From Acidobacteriota bacterium (GTDB lineage Bacteria > Acidobacteriota > Blastocatellia > Pyrinomonadales > Pyrinomonadaceae), in contig QHXQ01000058.1 in NCBI GenBank assembly GCA_003223935.1, positions 1-64,000 of the forward strand: a stretch of 64,000 bases of DNA, read 5' to 3'. Of the stretch, positions 42,304 to 51,959 are shown one piece after another. A program made the translations under genes and the position numbers. The notes below the pieces were generated by a model. The model ran no database searches and had not been told where the DNA came from. It worked only from the letters and a program-made list of their open reading frames with translations. Each line of letters begins with the position of its first letter. Within the stretch, counting starts at the first letter, position 1.

Positions 42304-42380
42304 GTCAGTACCGCCTGCGGTAGCGGGCGGGTGATTGGCGGCGTAACTCAGACCCGCCCGCTACCGCAGGCGGTACTGAC
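42304..42380. repeat. Perfect 29-bp inverted repeat (GTCAGTACCGCC family)
   Basis: Arms 42304-42332 and 42352-42380 are exact complements, 19-nt loop. The arm contains CCGCCTGCGGTAGCGGGCGG and has no heptamer period, so it belongs to a different class from the heptamer hairpins. It lies between the hpf stop and the hprK start, where it could terminate or attenuate. Confidence 0.93.
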
Positions 42381-42464
42381 TCCCTATCTTCAATCAGCCC
42401 ATAAAACGCGGGCAGGGACGAATGCCCTGCCCTGTCGCGTTTCGATTTTAACTCAACTTGATCT

Positions 42465-42995
42465 TCATGGCTCGATCAAACCATAGTTGCCGTCCTTGCG
42501 TTTGTAGAGAACGCCGAGGCGGTTCGTGTCTGCGTCGCGGAAGACGAGGAACTGATTCGCGTCTGCTGACAGACGCAGCGCGGCCTCTTCTGGCGTCATC
42601 GGCTTGACCGTGTAGCGGCGCGCGTTGATGATGCGCGGCGCATTGCTGGCGGCTTCGACGCGCCCATTGTCCGGCGCAAGCGTGGCGAGCGGGCGGGCGC
42701 TCTGTTTGCGATCAATGATCCGTTTTTTGAGTTTGATGGCCTGCTTTTCGATCTTGGCGATGGCGCGCGTCAAAGCCTGATACATATCGGCGTTGATGTC
42801 GCGGGCAGTCAGAGTGTGCTCGCGCCAATGGACAAGCACCTCGCCCATCTGCCGATTCTTCTCCACCTCGATGATGATGTGCGCGCGTGCGGTCGTGTCG
42901 TTGAAGATGTGATCGATCTTGCTGAAGTGATCTTCGACGTGACGGCGGATGGCGGGGGTCACCTCTACATGCCGACCTGTGTACTCAAACTTCAT
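42465..42995 (-). CDS. hpf: Ribosome hibernation promoting factor, long form
   Basis: 176 residues from the ATG at 42995, fixed by GGGGAGGAG upstream; the longer frame begins at a non-canonical site. The N-terminal S30AE/sigma-54 modulation domain reads MKFEYTGRHVEVTPAIRRHVEDHF. The C-terminal RaiA dimerisation domain follows (ARRYTVKPMTPEEAALRLS, NQFLVFRDADTNRLGVLYKR, DGNYGLIEP). Long HPF forms 100S ribosome dimers on its own. It is encoded with rpoN and the PTS genes, the usual neighbourhood of this family. Confidence 0.95.
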   Translation of the reverse strand: MKFEYTGRHVEVTPAIRRHVEDHFSKIDHIFNDTTARAHIIIEVEKNRQMGEVLVHWREHTLTARDINADMYQALTRAIAKIEKQAIKLKKRIIDRKQSARPLATLAPDNGRVEAASNAPRIINARRYTVKPMTPEEAALRLSADANQFLVFRDADTNRLGVLYKRKDGNYGLIEP

Positions 42996-43126
42996 AACTC
43001 GCTCCTCCCCTCGCGCCGGCACAAGTAAACGACTCGCGGGCGGAACAGAGAGTTTCCGCCGCTTCGTGCCGACCTGCTTGATTGATCTAACTGCTTAAAA
43101 CTTTTTCGGCGCGCCAGCGCGCGGTC

Positions 43127-44698
43127 TCAAACGACCGCCTTGCGCTCGCGCGAGCCGGGAATCTGCATCTGGTCGCGATACTTCGCCACCGTGCGGCGCG
43201 ACAGCTTGATGCCTTCCTTCATCAGAATCTTGACGATCTGATCGTCCGTGATCGGATTCTTCGAGTCCTCTTCTTCGATCAGCTTCTTGATCCGCAATTT
43301 GATGATGCGCGTCGAAACCTCTTCGCCCTCTTCGTTCGTCATGCCTTCGGTGAAGAAGCGGCGCAACTCAATCACGCCCTGCGGCGTGTGCGCGTACTTG
43401 CGATTGACGACGCGCGAGATGGTCGAAAGGTGCATGCCGGTCTCTTCCGCCACGTCCTTCAACATCATCGGCTTGATGAACTGCACGCCCTTGTCCAAGA
43501 ACTCGCGTTGCCGGCGCACGATGCAATCAACGACGCGATAGATGGTCTGCCGGCGATGCTCGATATTGCGCAGCAGATCAACCGCCGAGCGCATCTTGTC
43601 TTTGATGAAGTCGCGCGTCTCTTTGGTCGTGTCGGGCTGGCCCAACATCTGTTGATAGCCGACGTTCAGACGCAGGCGCGGGCTGCCGTCGTCGGCAAAA
43701 TAGATAACGTATTCCTCGTCAATCTTTTCGATGAAGACTTCGGGCACGATCAGGATCGGCTCTTCGGACGAATAACGACGACCCGGATAAGGATCAAGCG
43801 AGCGGATCAGCTCAAGCTCTTTCAGCAGCGTCTCAATCGGCACGCCGATTTGTTTCGAGAGGTTCGGCAGCTTGTGTTGCTGCAAGTCTGCGAGCGCGTG
43901 TTCGCGGATCAGTTGCGCCGCCAGACGATCCAATTCGCCGCATGCTTCGAGTTGTATGAGCAGACATTCGCGCACGTCGCGCGCGCCGCAACCTAAAGGA
44001 TCGAGCCGCATGACGATCTGCCGCGCCTCTTCAATAAGACTCTCAGGCCAACCGCCCAGCGCCGCGATCTCTTCGTGCGTCGCGTTGATGCGCCCGTCCG
44101 TGTCGAGATTACCGATGACTGCATCGGCGACCGGCAATAACTCGTCCGGCACATCGTTTAAGTGCAACTGTTCCGTTAGGTGTTCCGAGAGCGAGACGGG
44201 GCGCGTGAGAAACTGCTCGAAGGTCGGCTCGTCGTCTTTGTATTCCCACTCCTGCGTCTTGTAACCGGGATCGAGATACTCTTGAAACTCGCGCCCAAAA
44301 TCTATCTCCTCGAACGAATCGCGCTCGCGCTCTTCAACCTCCTCGCCCGTTTCAGGCGGCGCAGCCTCTGGCGCTTCGACGCTCGCCGTCATCGTCTCAA
44401 CCGCAGCCGCGTCGCCTGCGCCGTTTGATGTGGGCGGACTCAACTCGGCCACGACCGGGTCGCCGCCCGCGAGTTCGAGATTGTTATTACCAGAAGCTAG
44501 TTGATCGATGATGTGCTCTTCCAACTCGCGCTTCTCTTCCTGCGCGGGCACTTCTTCAAGCACGGGGTTCTCCAACAACTGCTGCTGGATTAGATCGCTC
44601 AACTCAAGCGAGGTCATTTGCAACATCTCGATGCGCTGGCGCAACTGCGGCGTCAGCACGAGGCGCTGCGACAGATTGGTTGTGAGTTTAACGGACAT
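43127..44698 (-). CDS. rpoN: RNA polymerase sigma-54 factor
   Basis: 523 residues. N-terminal region I begins [21 protein letters not shown] and is Gln-rich with leucine repeats. An acidic region II (~75-160) follows. The core-binding part includes [17 protein letters not shown] and [14 protein letters not shown]. The DNA-binding end carries the [25 protein letters not shown] and the RpoN box near [15 protein letters not shown]. Complete and of normal length. The activator at 18110-19555 needs this factor. LptB lies upstream and hpf downstream, the classical order. Confidence 0.96.
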   Translation of the reverse strand: MSVKLTTNLSQRLVLTPQLRQRIEMLQMTSLELSDLIQQQLLENPVLEEVPAQEEKRELEEHIIDQLASGNNNLELAGGDPVVAELSPPTSNGAGDAAAVETMTASVEAPEAAPPETGEEVEERERDSFEEIDFGREFQEYLDPGYKTQEWEYKDDEPTFEQFLTRPVSLSEHLTEQLHLNDVPDELLPVADAVIGNLDTDGRINATHEEIAALGGWPESLIEEARQIVMRLDPLGCGARDVRECLLIQLEACGELDRLAAQLIREHALADLQQHKLPNLSKQIGVPIETLLKELELIRSLDPYPGRRYSSEEPILIVPEVFIEKIDEEYVIYFADDGSPRLRLNVGYQQMLGQPDTTKETRDFIKDKMRSAVDLLRNIEHRRQTIYRVVDCIVRRQREFLDKGVQFIKPMMLKDVAEETGMHLSTISRVVNRKYAHTPQGVIELRRFFTEGMTNEEGEEVSTRIIKLRIKKLIEEEDSKNPITDDQIVKILMKEGIKLSRRTVAKYRDQMQIPGSRERKAVV

Positions 44699-44818
44699 AC
44701 CTTTGCACTAAAACCGCCAGCACAAAACGCTTTCAATTGTTTTGGCTTGCGCCGCAAAATTTGCGACGGAGAGATTATAACCGATTTGCCGGCCGCGTGC
44801 AGCGAACTTCGCGCCGGT

Positions 44819-45640
44819 TCAGAGCCGGAATTTTTCGCCGAGGTAGAGGCGCCGCACTTCCGGGTCTTCCGTGAGCGTAAGCGGCGGCCCCTGCCGGAAG
44901 ATGCGCCCGTCGGCCATGATGTAGGCGCGGTCGGTCACGCCCAAAGTTTCGCGCACGTTGTGATCTGTGATCAGGATGCCGATGCCGCGCCCGCGCAGGT
45001 AGAGAATCATCTTTTGAATCTCGTCCACGGCGAGCGGATCGATCCCGGCGAACGGTTCGTCCAACAGGATGAACTGCGGCTCTGTCGCAAGCGAGCGCGC
45101 GATCTCCGTGCGCCGCCTTTCGCCGCCTGAGAGCGCATCGCCGCGCGTGTTGCGCACGTGCTCGACGCCGAACTCCTGCAACAACTCTTCGAGCCGCTTG
45201 AACCGCTCGCGCCGCCTGAGCGGCATCGTCTCAAGCACCGCCAAGATATTTTCCGCCACCGTCATCTTACGAAAGACCGACGGCTCCTGCGGCAGATAAC
45301 CGAGACCGAGCCGTGCGCGCAAGTACATCGGCAACTTCGTGATGTCGCGCTCGCCCAGACGCACCAGCCCGGCTTCGGCTCGCTCAAGGCCCACGATCAT
45401 ATAGAACGTCGTCGTCTTCCCCGCTCCATTAGCGCCCAAGAGACCCACGACCTCGCCCTGCTCGACGTGCAAACTCACGTTGTCCACCACGCGCCGTCGC
45501 CCGTAAGTCTTCACCAGATCGACCGCCACCAGAGCCGCCTGCGACGGCCGCAACACCGCCCGCTCGCGCTCCTCCACCCGCGCCGCTCGGCTTGCGGCTT
45601 CGGTCAGCTCATCAACTTGCAAGTCTGCGCTCACGGTCAT
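44819..45640 (-). CDS. lptB: LPS export ABC ATPase LptB
   Basis: 273 residues. A ~30-residue N-terminal extension precedes the ATPase. Walker [18 protein letters not shown], signature [15 protein letters not shown], Walker [15 protein letters not shown], and the switch His in [12 protein letters not shown]. It powers extraction of LPS from the inner membrane to LptC/LptA. It is 36 nt downstream of the lptC-A gene in a joint transcript. The lptF/lptG permease genes are not in this window. Confidence 0.95.
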   Translation of the reverse strand: MTVSADLQVDELTEAASRAARVEERERAVLRPSQAALVAVDLVKTYGRRRVVDNVSLHVEQGEVVGLLGANGAGKTTTFYMIVGLERAEAGLVRLGERDITKLPMYLRARLGLGYLPQEPSVFRKMTVAENILAVLETMPLRRRERFKRLEELLQEFGVEHVRNTRGDALSGGERRRTEIARSLATEPQFILLDEPFAGIDPLAVDEIQKMILYLRGRGIGILITDHNVRETLGVTDRAYIMADGRIFRQGPPLTLTEDPEVRRLYLGEKFRL

Positions 45641-45675
45641 TGATTGAAAACTAAATGGCGAGATTTTTCAACCGA

Positions 45676-47985
45676 CTACTGCTTCTTGATCTTGTGCGTC
45701 GTGTGTATACGCCCCGTTGATTGCGGCCCGTTGGGGCTGTCGGTGACGACGCGGTTCTCGCGCAGATAGACGGTCATGCGCGGCCCTTCGGAGTTGCCTT
45801 GATCGTCTTCGACGTGCGCGGGGTTGCCTTTGAGGATGACCGTCTCGTCGGCGGCCGTGTACTGCCCCCAATCGCCCGTGCCGCGCCGGCCCGGTTGGGT
45901 GACGACGACGTTGCGCTGCGCGATGGTGTGGTCAACCTCGTTCGCATCTTTCGCCAGATAGACGTCGGCCACGTCGCAAGTGATCCGCTCTGTGCCCTGT
46001 TTGATGTCAACGTTCGTCTCGTAGTGCACGATGCGATCCGTGTCCGAATAGAACATTCGCTGCGCCGTGGCAAAGACGGGCACGACAACGCGATTGCCTG
46101 ACGGGTCTTTGCGCCGTGCATTGTAGAGCGCGCTCTGCACGTTGCCGTCCGCTTCCATGCGCTTCTGTTCGCGCCTGAGCGTGAGCTTATCGCCGCGCAC
46201 GAAATTGTCGTCCTGCCAAGCGCGCGCATCGCCCGTGTAGATGCCGACGCCCGCGTCGTGCTGAAATTCTGCATTAGCCGAGACGATGAAGACAGGGCTT
46301 TTGACTTTCTGAAACGGCAACGCGCCGCCGGTCTGTTCTTGACTATAATAGGTAGTCTGCGCTTTGCCGCGCGCGTAAGAGATGCGTGTGGTTGTGTCGG
46401 AATCAATCTCTGTGGCCTTGATGCGCGCGTGCGAATCCCACACGACAGGTTCGCCGCCGCGCATGCGGACAGTCGAATCGGCGGCCGTGTAGCTCATGCT
46501 GTCCGACTGCCCGTTGCGGTCGCCATCGTTGAACTGCGCGCTGCCTTGCGCGTCCACGCGCTCAACGTCCTGCGTCTCGCGCACGAACGCGGCGATGATC
46601 TTCTCGGCCGTCAAGGTCCGTGTGCCGCGCGTCTCGCTCGGCTGCATCGGCGTGAAGACGGCCTTCGCATTGCCGGTCGCGGTAAAACTCTTGGCAAGGT
46701 TGTCCACTTCGTAGAAGTCGCAATCGAAGCGTGGCGCATTGAGCGTCTTGCGATCCGCTTTGGGCGTTGACTGCACTGGCTCGACGATCAACTCGGCATT
46801 GCCCGTCGCTTCCGCGCGTTCGAGGTCGCGCCCCGTCGTGCGCCAGAACAGACGCACGCTGTCGGCCGTCAGACGCTTATTGGCGGCGCGCGGATCGTTC
46901 GCTTTCGATTTCGGCGCGGCCAGCGTGACGACCGAACGACCTTCGGCGCGCATCTGCTGTAAGAGACTCCGCTCGCCCTGGGCCACGAAGAAGAGTTGCA
47001 CACTCGCAGGCGCACTCAGTTGCGCGTCCGCATCGGCGTCGAGCGTGTGCGCTTGCACGTCTTTCGTGGCGACGGCCGTCTCCAGACGCTGATCCGCGTC
47101 GAAGTAAAAATTCATCTCGGCGGCGCGCACTTCAGCCGCACGTCCTTCGTCCATCGTGCGCAGGTAAGCGTTGCCGCGCGATTCGATGCGGTTGAGCTTC
47201 TTCTGCTCGTTGACCCAACCGTTGATCGTGTCGCCGCTCATCACGTCGCGCTCCTGCTCTGCGGTCGCGCCGCCAAAGAACTGTAGTTGACCTTGGGCTT
47301 GATCAAAATGCGCGCTCGCCGAACGGATCGTCACGGGCCGGCTGCGCGGACTCGCCTGCGCCTGTTCGCCTTTCGCTTTGGGCTGCACCGTGATCTCGAC
47401 GTTGCCGCGCAAGTCAAGCTGCTTCTCTTTTGATTGCACCGTCGCAGCGTCAGCGTGCCCTTCGACGTTCTCGCGCACGAACGTCAACGGCACATCAAGC
47501 TGCGCTAGTTCGTTCTTCACATCGTAAGCGACTCGCTCGGTTTGCACTTGCAAATGATCGCGCGTCTCAATCTGCACGTTGCCATTGAACTGCACATTCT
47601 CGCTCTCAGAAAAATAGAGCGCTTGCTTGGCGTTCACCGTGTCCGTGCCGCCCGTCTTCGGATAGTATTCGAGGTGTACGTCTTGTAATTCGTGATGCCC
47701 GTCGTCGTAAGAGAGATAGAGCGACGCGCGCAATAGCATCGTCATGCGGTCGCCATCGGTCACGCGCCGCTCAAAGTTTTCGATGCGACTCACGACGCGC
47801 GTGGACAACTCGGCCGGCCCGCCGTGCATGATAAATTGCTTCTGCTTCCGCGCCTTGTTGTATGTGATGCCGACATAGACGAGACCCGCCACCAGCAACA
47901 AGATCGCCAACACGCGCGCCACCAGAGGCGCACGCGCGCGCGCACCAATCAATACCACGTCTCGTCTGCGTCTGACTTCCTGCAT
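45676..47985 (-). CDS. LptC-LptA (OstA) fusion, periplasmic LPS transport
   Basis: 769 residues. A membrane anchor ~21-43 (LVARVLAILLLVAGLVYVG) is followed by an LptC-like domain with LSYDDGHHELQDVHLEYYP and FSESENVQFNGNVQI (~90-170). Repeated OstA/LptA beta-jellyroll blocks follow (LDLRGNVEITVQ, FYEVDNLAKSFTATGNAKA, YTGDARAWQDDNFVRGDKL, VDIKQGTERITCDVADVYL). Typical LptC and LptA are ~190 residues each, so this holds several jellyrolls in one chain that could bridge the periplasm alone. Adjacent lptB supports the role. Confidence 0.82.
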   Translation of the reverse strand: MQEVRRRRDVVLIGARARAPLVARVLAILLLVAGLVYVGITYNKARKQKQFIMHGGPAELSTRVVSRIENFERRVTDGDRMTMLLRASLYLSYDDGHHELQDVHLEYYPKTGGTDTVNAKQALYFSESENVQFNGNVQIETRDHLQVQTERVAYDVKNELAQLDVPLTFVRENVEGHADAATVQSKEKQLDLRGNVEITVQPKAKGEQAQASPRSRPVTIRSASAHFDQAQGQLQFFGGATAEQERDVMSGDTINGWVNEQKKLNRIESRGNAYLRTMDEGRAAEVRAAEMNFYFDADQRLETAVATKDVQAHTLDADADAQLSAPASVQLFFVAQGERSLLQQMRAEGRSVVTLAAPKSKANDPRAANKRLTADSVRLFWRTTGRDLERAEATGNAELIVEPVQSTPKADRKTLNAPRFDCDFYEVDNLAKSFTATGNAKAVFTPMQPSETRGTRTLTAEKIIAAFVRETQDVERVDAQGSAQFNDGDRNGQSDSMSYTAADSTVRMRGGEPVVWDSHARIKATEIDSDTTTRISYARGKAQTTYYSQEQTGGALPFQKVKSPVFIVSANAEFQHDAGVGIYTGDARAWQDDNFVRGDKLTLRREQKRMEADGNVQSALYNARRKDPSGNRVVVPVFATAQRMFYSDTDRIVHYETNVDIKQGTERITCDVADVYLAKDANEVDHTIAQRNVVVTQPGRRGTGDWGQYTAADETVILKGNPAHVEDDQGNSEGPRMTVYLRENRVVTDSPNGPQSTGRIHTTHKIKKQ

Positions 47986-47995
47986 GTTAACAACA

Positions 47996-48057
47996 GCGAC
48001 AAGTGCCGAGTTAAAACAAGCTCTTGTTTGTCACTCGTCGCTTGTTACTTGTCACTG
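47996..48057. repeat. Heptamer-type inverted repeat (GACAAGT / CTTGTC)
   Basis: Left arm GCGACAAGTGCCGAG... AAAACAAG, right arm CTTGTTTGTCACTCG... CTTGTTACTTGTCACT. Loop of two to four bases at the centre. It fills the gap between recJ and the lptC-A start, ten bases from the ATG. Confidence 0.72.
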
Positions 48058-49770
48058 CTTTTTAATGTCCTTCACGATCAACTGTAAACGCTGTTCGCCG
48101 CGCCACGTGTTGATTTCGAGTTCGTGCGCGAGTTCGATGCGCTGACCGGGGCGCGGCGTTGCTGTGGCGGTTTCTGCGCCGCCCCACCAGAGGGCTTCGT
48201 GCGCGCGCCCATCGTCGCCGAGCAGATGAAGTTTCAGATGGCGCTCTTTCAAGACGCGCGGCTCTTGCACGACGCGCAAGCTGCGCGTAACGAAGACGGG
48301 CGCGGGCCACTGGGCGCCGAAGGGTTCGAGCCGTTCGAGTTCGTGCGCGAGTTCGAGCGTGAGCGCGGCGGCGGGCAGTTCGGCGTCAATGTGGAGCGTC
48401 GGTTGACAGTCGGCTTCGGTCAGACGCTGGCTCGCGTGCTCATGCAAGCGTCGGCGCAACTCTTCGATGCGCGCGCGTTGGATGACGAGACCTGCGGCCT
48501 GCGCGTGCCCGCCGAAGCTCGTGAAGAGATCGGCGCATGAGGTCAAGCCGTCAAGCAGGTGATAGCCTTCGATGCTGCGCGCCGAGCCGTGCCCCGTGCC
48601 ATCTTCATCAAGCGAGATGACGACGGCGGGGCGGCCAAGTTTTTCCGCCAGCTTCGATGCGACGAGACCAATGACGCCTCGATGCCAACCTATACCCGCA
48701 ACCACCGCAACCGCGCTGCAATCGCCGCTCAGTTCATAATCAGCGAGCGCGCGCGCGGTCAACTGTTGCTGTATCACTTGGCGCTCGCGGTTGCGCGCGT
48801 CGAGATGTTGTGCGAGCCGACGCGCTTCCGTTGGATCATTTGTCTCGAATAGTTCGACGACAGCGCGGGCTGCATCCATGCGCCCGGCAGCGTTGATGCG
48901 CGGCCCCAGCCGAAAGCCTAGATCGCTGCAACGCATGTCGCGCCCGTCGCCGCAGCCGGCGACCTCCATCAATGCGCGCAGGCCCATGTTGGTCGCGTTC
49001 GGCAGATCGGCTAGACCAAGCGAGACAATCGCGCGGTTCTCGCCGACGAGCGGCGCAACGTCTGCGACCGTGCCGATGGCGACAATCTTCAAGAAGCCTT
49101 TGATCAGATGCTCGCGCCCGCGTGCGCGCAAGAGCGCGTGCGCGAGTTTGAAGGCGACGCCGACGCCCGCGAGATGCTTGTCGGGATAGTTGCAGCCGCG
49201 CTGGTTCGCATTCAAGACGGCGAACGCAGGCGGCGTGCCTTCCGCTTCGTCGGGCAAGTGATGATCGGTCACGATCACGTCGAGACCGTTCGAGCGCGCC
49301 CATTCAAGCGGTTCGTGTGCGCGTATGCCGCAGTCCACGCTGATGACGAGCTTGACGCCTTCAGCGTGTGCGCGCTCCAACACGTCTTGGCGAATGCCGT
49401 AGCCTTCGGTGAAGCGATGCGGCACATGGAAGCTCGTGCGCGCGCCGAGCAGTTGCAAGACGCGACGCAGGACGACCGTGCCGGTCGTGCCGTCAACATC
49501 GTAATCACCGTAGATGAGAATCGGTTCGCCTGCATCAACAGCGTGCAGCACGCGCGCGACCGCATCGCCCATGCCGAGCATGAGCGCGGGGTCGTGCAGA
49601 TGCGCGAAGGAAGGATTGAGCAGCCGCGCGACGGCCGCGCTTGTTTCGAGGCCGCGCGCCAGCATCAGACCGGCAACGATTGCTGTGAGTCCTGTTTCGC
49701 GTGCGAGTGTGCGCGCTTGTGTCTCATCGTAGTCGCGCACGTGCCAGTGTTTGGGGCCAGCAATTCTCAT
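48052..49770 (-). CDS. recJ: Single-stranded-DNA-specific exonuclease RecJ
   Basis: 572 residues. The DHH phosphoesterase motifs appear in order: IYGDYDVDGTTGTVVL (motif I), VISVDCGIRAHEPLEW, VIVTDHHLPDE (DHH), and LGPRINAAGRMDAARAVVEL further on, then GGHAQAAGLVIQR of the DHHA1 domain. An OB domain follows at the C-terminus. RecJ digests ssDNA 5'-3' in recombination and mismatch repair. A PilZ gene lies three bases upstream, so the pair is probably co-translated. Confidence 0.95.
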   Translation of the reverse strand: MRIAGPKHWHVRDYDETQARTLARETGLTAIVAGLMLARGLETSAAVARLLNPSFAHLHDPALMLGMGDAVARVLHAVDAGEPILIYGDYDVDGTTGTVVLRRVLQLLGARTSFHVPHRFTEGYGIRQDVLERAHAEGVKLVISVDCGIRAHEPLEWARSNGLDVIVTDHHLPDEAEGTPPAFAVLNANQRGCNYPDKHLAGVGVAFKLAHALLRARGREHLIKGFLKIVAIGTVADVAPLVGENRAIVSLGLADLPNATNMGLRALMEVAGCGDGRDMRCSDLGFRLGPRINAAGRMDAARAVVELFETNDPTEARRLAQHLDARNRERQVIQQQLTARALADYELSGDCSAVAVVAGIGWHRGVIGLVASKLAEKLGRPAVVISLDEDGTGHGSARSIEGYHLLDGLTSCADLFTSFGGHAQAAGLVIQRARIEELRRRLHEHASQRLTEADCQPTLHIDAELPAAALTLELAHELERLEPFGAQWPAPVFVTRSLRVVQEPRVLKERHLKLHLLGDDGRAHEALWWGGAETATATPRPGQRIELAHELEINTWRGEQRLQLIVKDIKKQ

Positions 49771-49773
49771 CCG

Positions 49774-50103
49774 TTATTCCGCGAACCAACCGTGCGGGTC
49801 GAGCAGTTTGACGCCGATGCGTTGGCGGCCGTCCTCCGCATCCGTCCAGATGCCGTTGACTTCCGCCGCGAGCGTGCGCCCGAACGGCGCGGTCAGTTGG
49901 ACGACAGCGCCAAGCTGCACGCTCGCCTCGCTGATGAGCGTCGCACCGCCGCGACTGACACGCACGGCTTCGGCGCGGACGTTGAACGGCTTGCCGTCGC
50001 TCGTTCGTCCTTGCAATTCGACAGTGAAGTTGACGGGCACGCGCGGGCTGCGCGGGCGTTGCGTGGTGCGGCCCGCCGGCACGCGGTTCGTTTCGTCATT
50101 CAT
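49774..50103 (-). CDS. PilZ-domain protein
   Basis: 109 residues. A short PilZ domain with an N-terminal arginine-rich RRxxR-type element (GRTTQRPRSPRVPVNFTVEL), the strand motif DGKPFNVRAEAVRVSRGGATL (the D/NxSxxG segment), and RIGVKLLDPHGWF at the end. PilZ domains bind cyclic di-GMP; the arginine pair at the start supports binding but the exact RxxxR spacing cannot be fixed by eye. Its location just upstream of recJ is probably incidental. Confidence 0.82.
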   Translation of the reverse strand: MNDETNRVPAGRTTQRPRSPRVPVNFTVELQGRTSDGKPFNVRAEAVRVSRGGATLISEASVQLGAVVQLTAPFGRTLAAEVNGIWTDAEDGRQRIGVKLLDPHGWFAE

Positions 50104-50198
50104 GACCGAGTTAAGCCCTCTCTTCTCTAAAGTCTCTTATGGCAAGGAGGGGCAACTATGAGTTTAACTGAATCGGGCGGCGCGGGCGAGTGGAAAGA

Positions 50199-50257
50199 AT
50201 TGATCCATTGATTCATTTGTTCATTGATTCAATGAAACAATGACTCAATGGATCAAT
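50199..50257. repeat. Inverted repeat of the ATTGATCCATT family
   Basis: ATTGATCCATTGA (50199-50211) and its complement TCAATGGATCAAT (50245-50257) enclose TTCATTTGTTCATTGATTCA-like steps with a ~7-nt period. Same sequence family as 2870-2920. It lies downstream of uppP and upstream of PilZ. Confidence 0.82.
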
Positions 50258-50259
50258 CT

Positions 50260-51168
50260 TTATCTCGCTTGAATGATTCCGCGCCAGAGCATGATTAATA
50301 GTGTGACGCCGAGAATCAGGCGATAGATGATGAAGACGGCCGTTGAGTGCTTGCGCAGGTAGCGCAGGAGAAACCAGATTGTGGCGTAGCCGACGAGACC
50401 CGAAACAATCGTGGCGACGGCGAGCGGCAGCGCGCTGTGCGGCGGCAGTTTGTGGATCGCTTCTTTGAGTTCGAGCAGGCCGCTGGCGGCAATCGCGGGG
50501 ATCGAGAGCAGGAACGAGAAGCGCGCGGCCACGTCGCGCTTCTCGCCCGCAAACAATCCGCCCATGATGGTCGAACCGGAACGACTCGCGCCCGGAATCA
50601 GCGCGAGCACCTGCGCACAGCCAACCGCGAGCGCGTCCTTGATGCCAAGCTCAGCCATGCCGCGCCGCTTGTTGCTCACCTTCTCAGCCAACGCGAGCAA
50701 GAGCGCGATTGTGACCATCATCGTCGCGATGACCCAGAGATTTTTCGTGAACGTGCCCTCGATCTGACGTTTGAACAACAGCCCGACCACGCCGACCGGC
50801 ACAGAGCCGATGATGACGAGCCAACCGAGCCGCGCATCGTCCGAGAGCCGCATGCGTCGTTGCACGATCCGGCCGTCGGCGGCGCGCGTTTGATTCGGTC
50901 GGCGGCTGCCGCCGATGAGCGCGATGTGCTCGCGTATGAAGGCGACGGTGATCGCCAGTATGTCGGGCGCGAAGTAGATGAGCACGGCGACGAGCGTGCC
51001 GAGTTGGACGACGGCGATGGCGGCGGTGGTCTGCTCGGCGCGTTGCGGCTGACCGGCGAACAGATCGAGCGCGCGGCTCGCGAAGATCAGATGCGCGGTT
51101 GAGCTAATCGGAATGAACTCGGTCAACCCTTGCACGATCCCGATGATGATGGCTTGAATAATGGTCAT
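50260..51168 (-). CDS. uppP: Undecaprenyl-diphosphatase (BacA/UppP)
   Basis: 302 residues with eight predicted helices. It recycles the carrier lipid for peptidoglycan and other envelope polymers by hydrolysing undecaprenyl-PP at the outer face. Signatures are QGLTEFIPISSTAHL near the N-terminus (the E/Q and SSxxH motif) and ALIPGASRSGSTIMGGL (the PGxSRSG motif). A ~25-residue polar insert (RPNQTRAADGRIVQRRMRL) lies between helices in the middle, which is longer than typical. Confidence 0.95.
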   Translation of the reverse strand: MTIIQAIIIGIVQGLTEFIPISSTAHLIFASRALDLFAGQPQRAEQTTAAIAVVQLGTLVAVLIYFAPDILAITVAFIREHIALIGGSRRPNQTRAADGRIVQRRMRLSDDARLGWLVIIGSVPVGVVGLLFKRQIEGTFTKNLWVIATMMVTIALLLALAEKVSNKRRGMAELGIKDALAVGCAQVLALIPGASRSGSTIMGGLFAGEKRDVAARFSFLLSIPAIAASGLLELKEAIHKLPPHSALPLAVATIVSGLVGYATIWFLLRYLRKHSTAVFIIYRLILGVTLLIMLWRGIIQAR

Positions 51169-51180
51169 ATCGTTTGACTG

Positions 51181-51954
51181 TTATTCTCGAAATGAATTGC
51201 GCAGAGCGATGCGGTCGTACAACGAGACGGGCATGACTAACCCTAGCCGGACAAGGCTCGCCAGTTGCCAAGGGAAGGCATAAGATTTGCGACGTTGCCC
51301 AATCGCGCGCACGATCTTATGTGTGGCGTCATCGAGTTCCATCAAGTAGGGCATGCGCGCGTGGCGACCGGCGGTGAGCGGCGTCTTAATGAAGCCGGGA
51401 TAGATGATCGTTACGTCAACGCCCGTGCCCGTCAGATCAAGCCGCAGACTCTCGAACATCGCTGTGAGCGCCGCCTTGCTCGCGCAGTAAGGCGCAGACT
51501 TCGGCACGCCGCGATAAGCGGCGAGACTCGAGATGGCGACCAACTGCCCGCGCCCGCGCGCTCGCATCTCCGGCAACACGGCCGCCACGCTATTGGCTGC
51601 GCCGACCACATTGATCTTCAGTACGTCCGCCACGTCCTGCGCATCAAACTCCGCGTTGCCGATCCGCCCGCCGACGCCCGCGTTAGCAATCAGCACATCA
51701 ACTTGTCCGAAGCGCGCGCGCAAACTCTCAGCCGCCGTGCGCACAGCATCTTGATCCGTCACGTCCGCCGGCAACGCGAGCGCGCGTCCACCTGTCGCTT
51801 CGATCTCGCGCACGATCTCCTGCAACGGCTCAAGACGTCGTGCCAGCAAGCCGACGGCCGCGCCGCGCCGTGCCAACTCAACAGCGAGCGCGTGCCCGAT
51901 GCCGCTCGACGCGCCGGTTATCAAGACGACTTGTTGTAACCAATCAATAGGCAT
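51181..51954 (-). CDS. Short-chain dehydrogenase/reductase
   Basis: 257 residues from the ATG at 51954 (a GTG at 51966 would add four). Cofactor loop TGASSGIG (~14-21), NAG at ~87-89, catalytic Ser in SSLAAYRGVP and YCASK with the Tyr-Lys pair. It is of the classical fold. The C-terminus (YDRIALRNSFRE) is basic, as in membrane-linked lipid reductases (DltE/SDR-type), but the substrate is unknown. It precedes uppP with a 12-nt gap. Confidence 0.9.
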   Translation of the reverse strand: MPIDWLQQVVLITGASSGIGHALAVELARRGAAVGLLARRLEPLQEIVREIEATGGRALALPADVTDQDAVRTAAESLRARFGQVDVLIANAGVGGRIGNAEFDAQDVADVLKINVVGAANSVAAVLPEMRARGRGQLVAISSLAAYRGVPKSAPYCASKAALTAMFESLRLDLTGTGVDVTIIYPGFIKTPLTAGRHARMPYLMELDDATHKIVRAIGQRRKSYAFPWQLASLVRLGLVMPVSLYDRIALRNSFRE

Positions 51955-51959
51955 AACAG

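Noticed and set aside
49108-50130. 340-codon plus-strand frame overlapping recJ and PilZ
   Set aside because: Crosses two well-supported minus-strand genes and has no recognisable motif.
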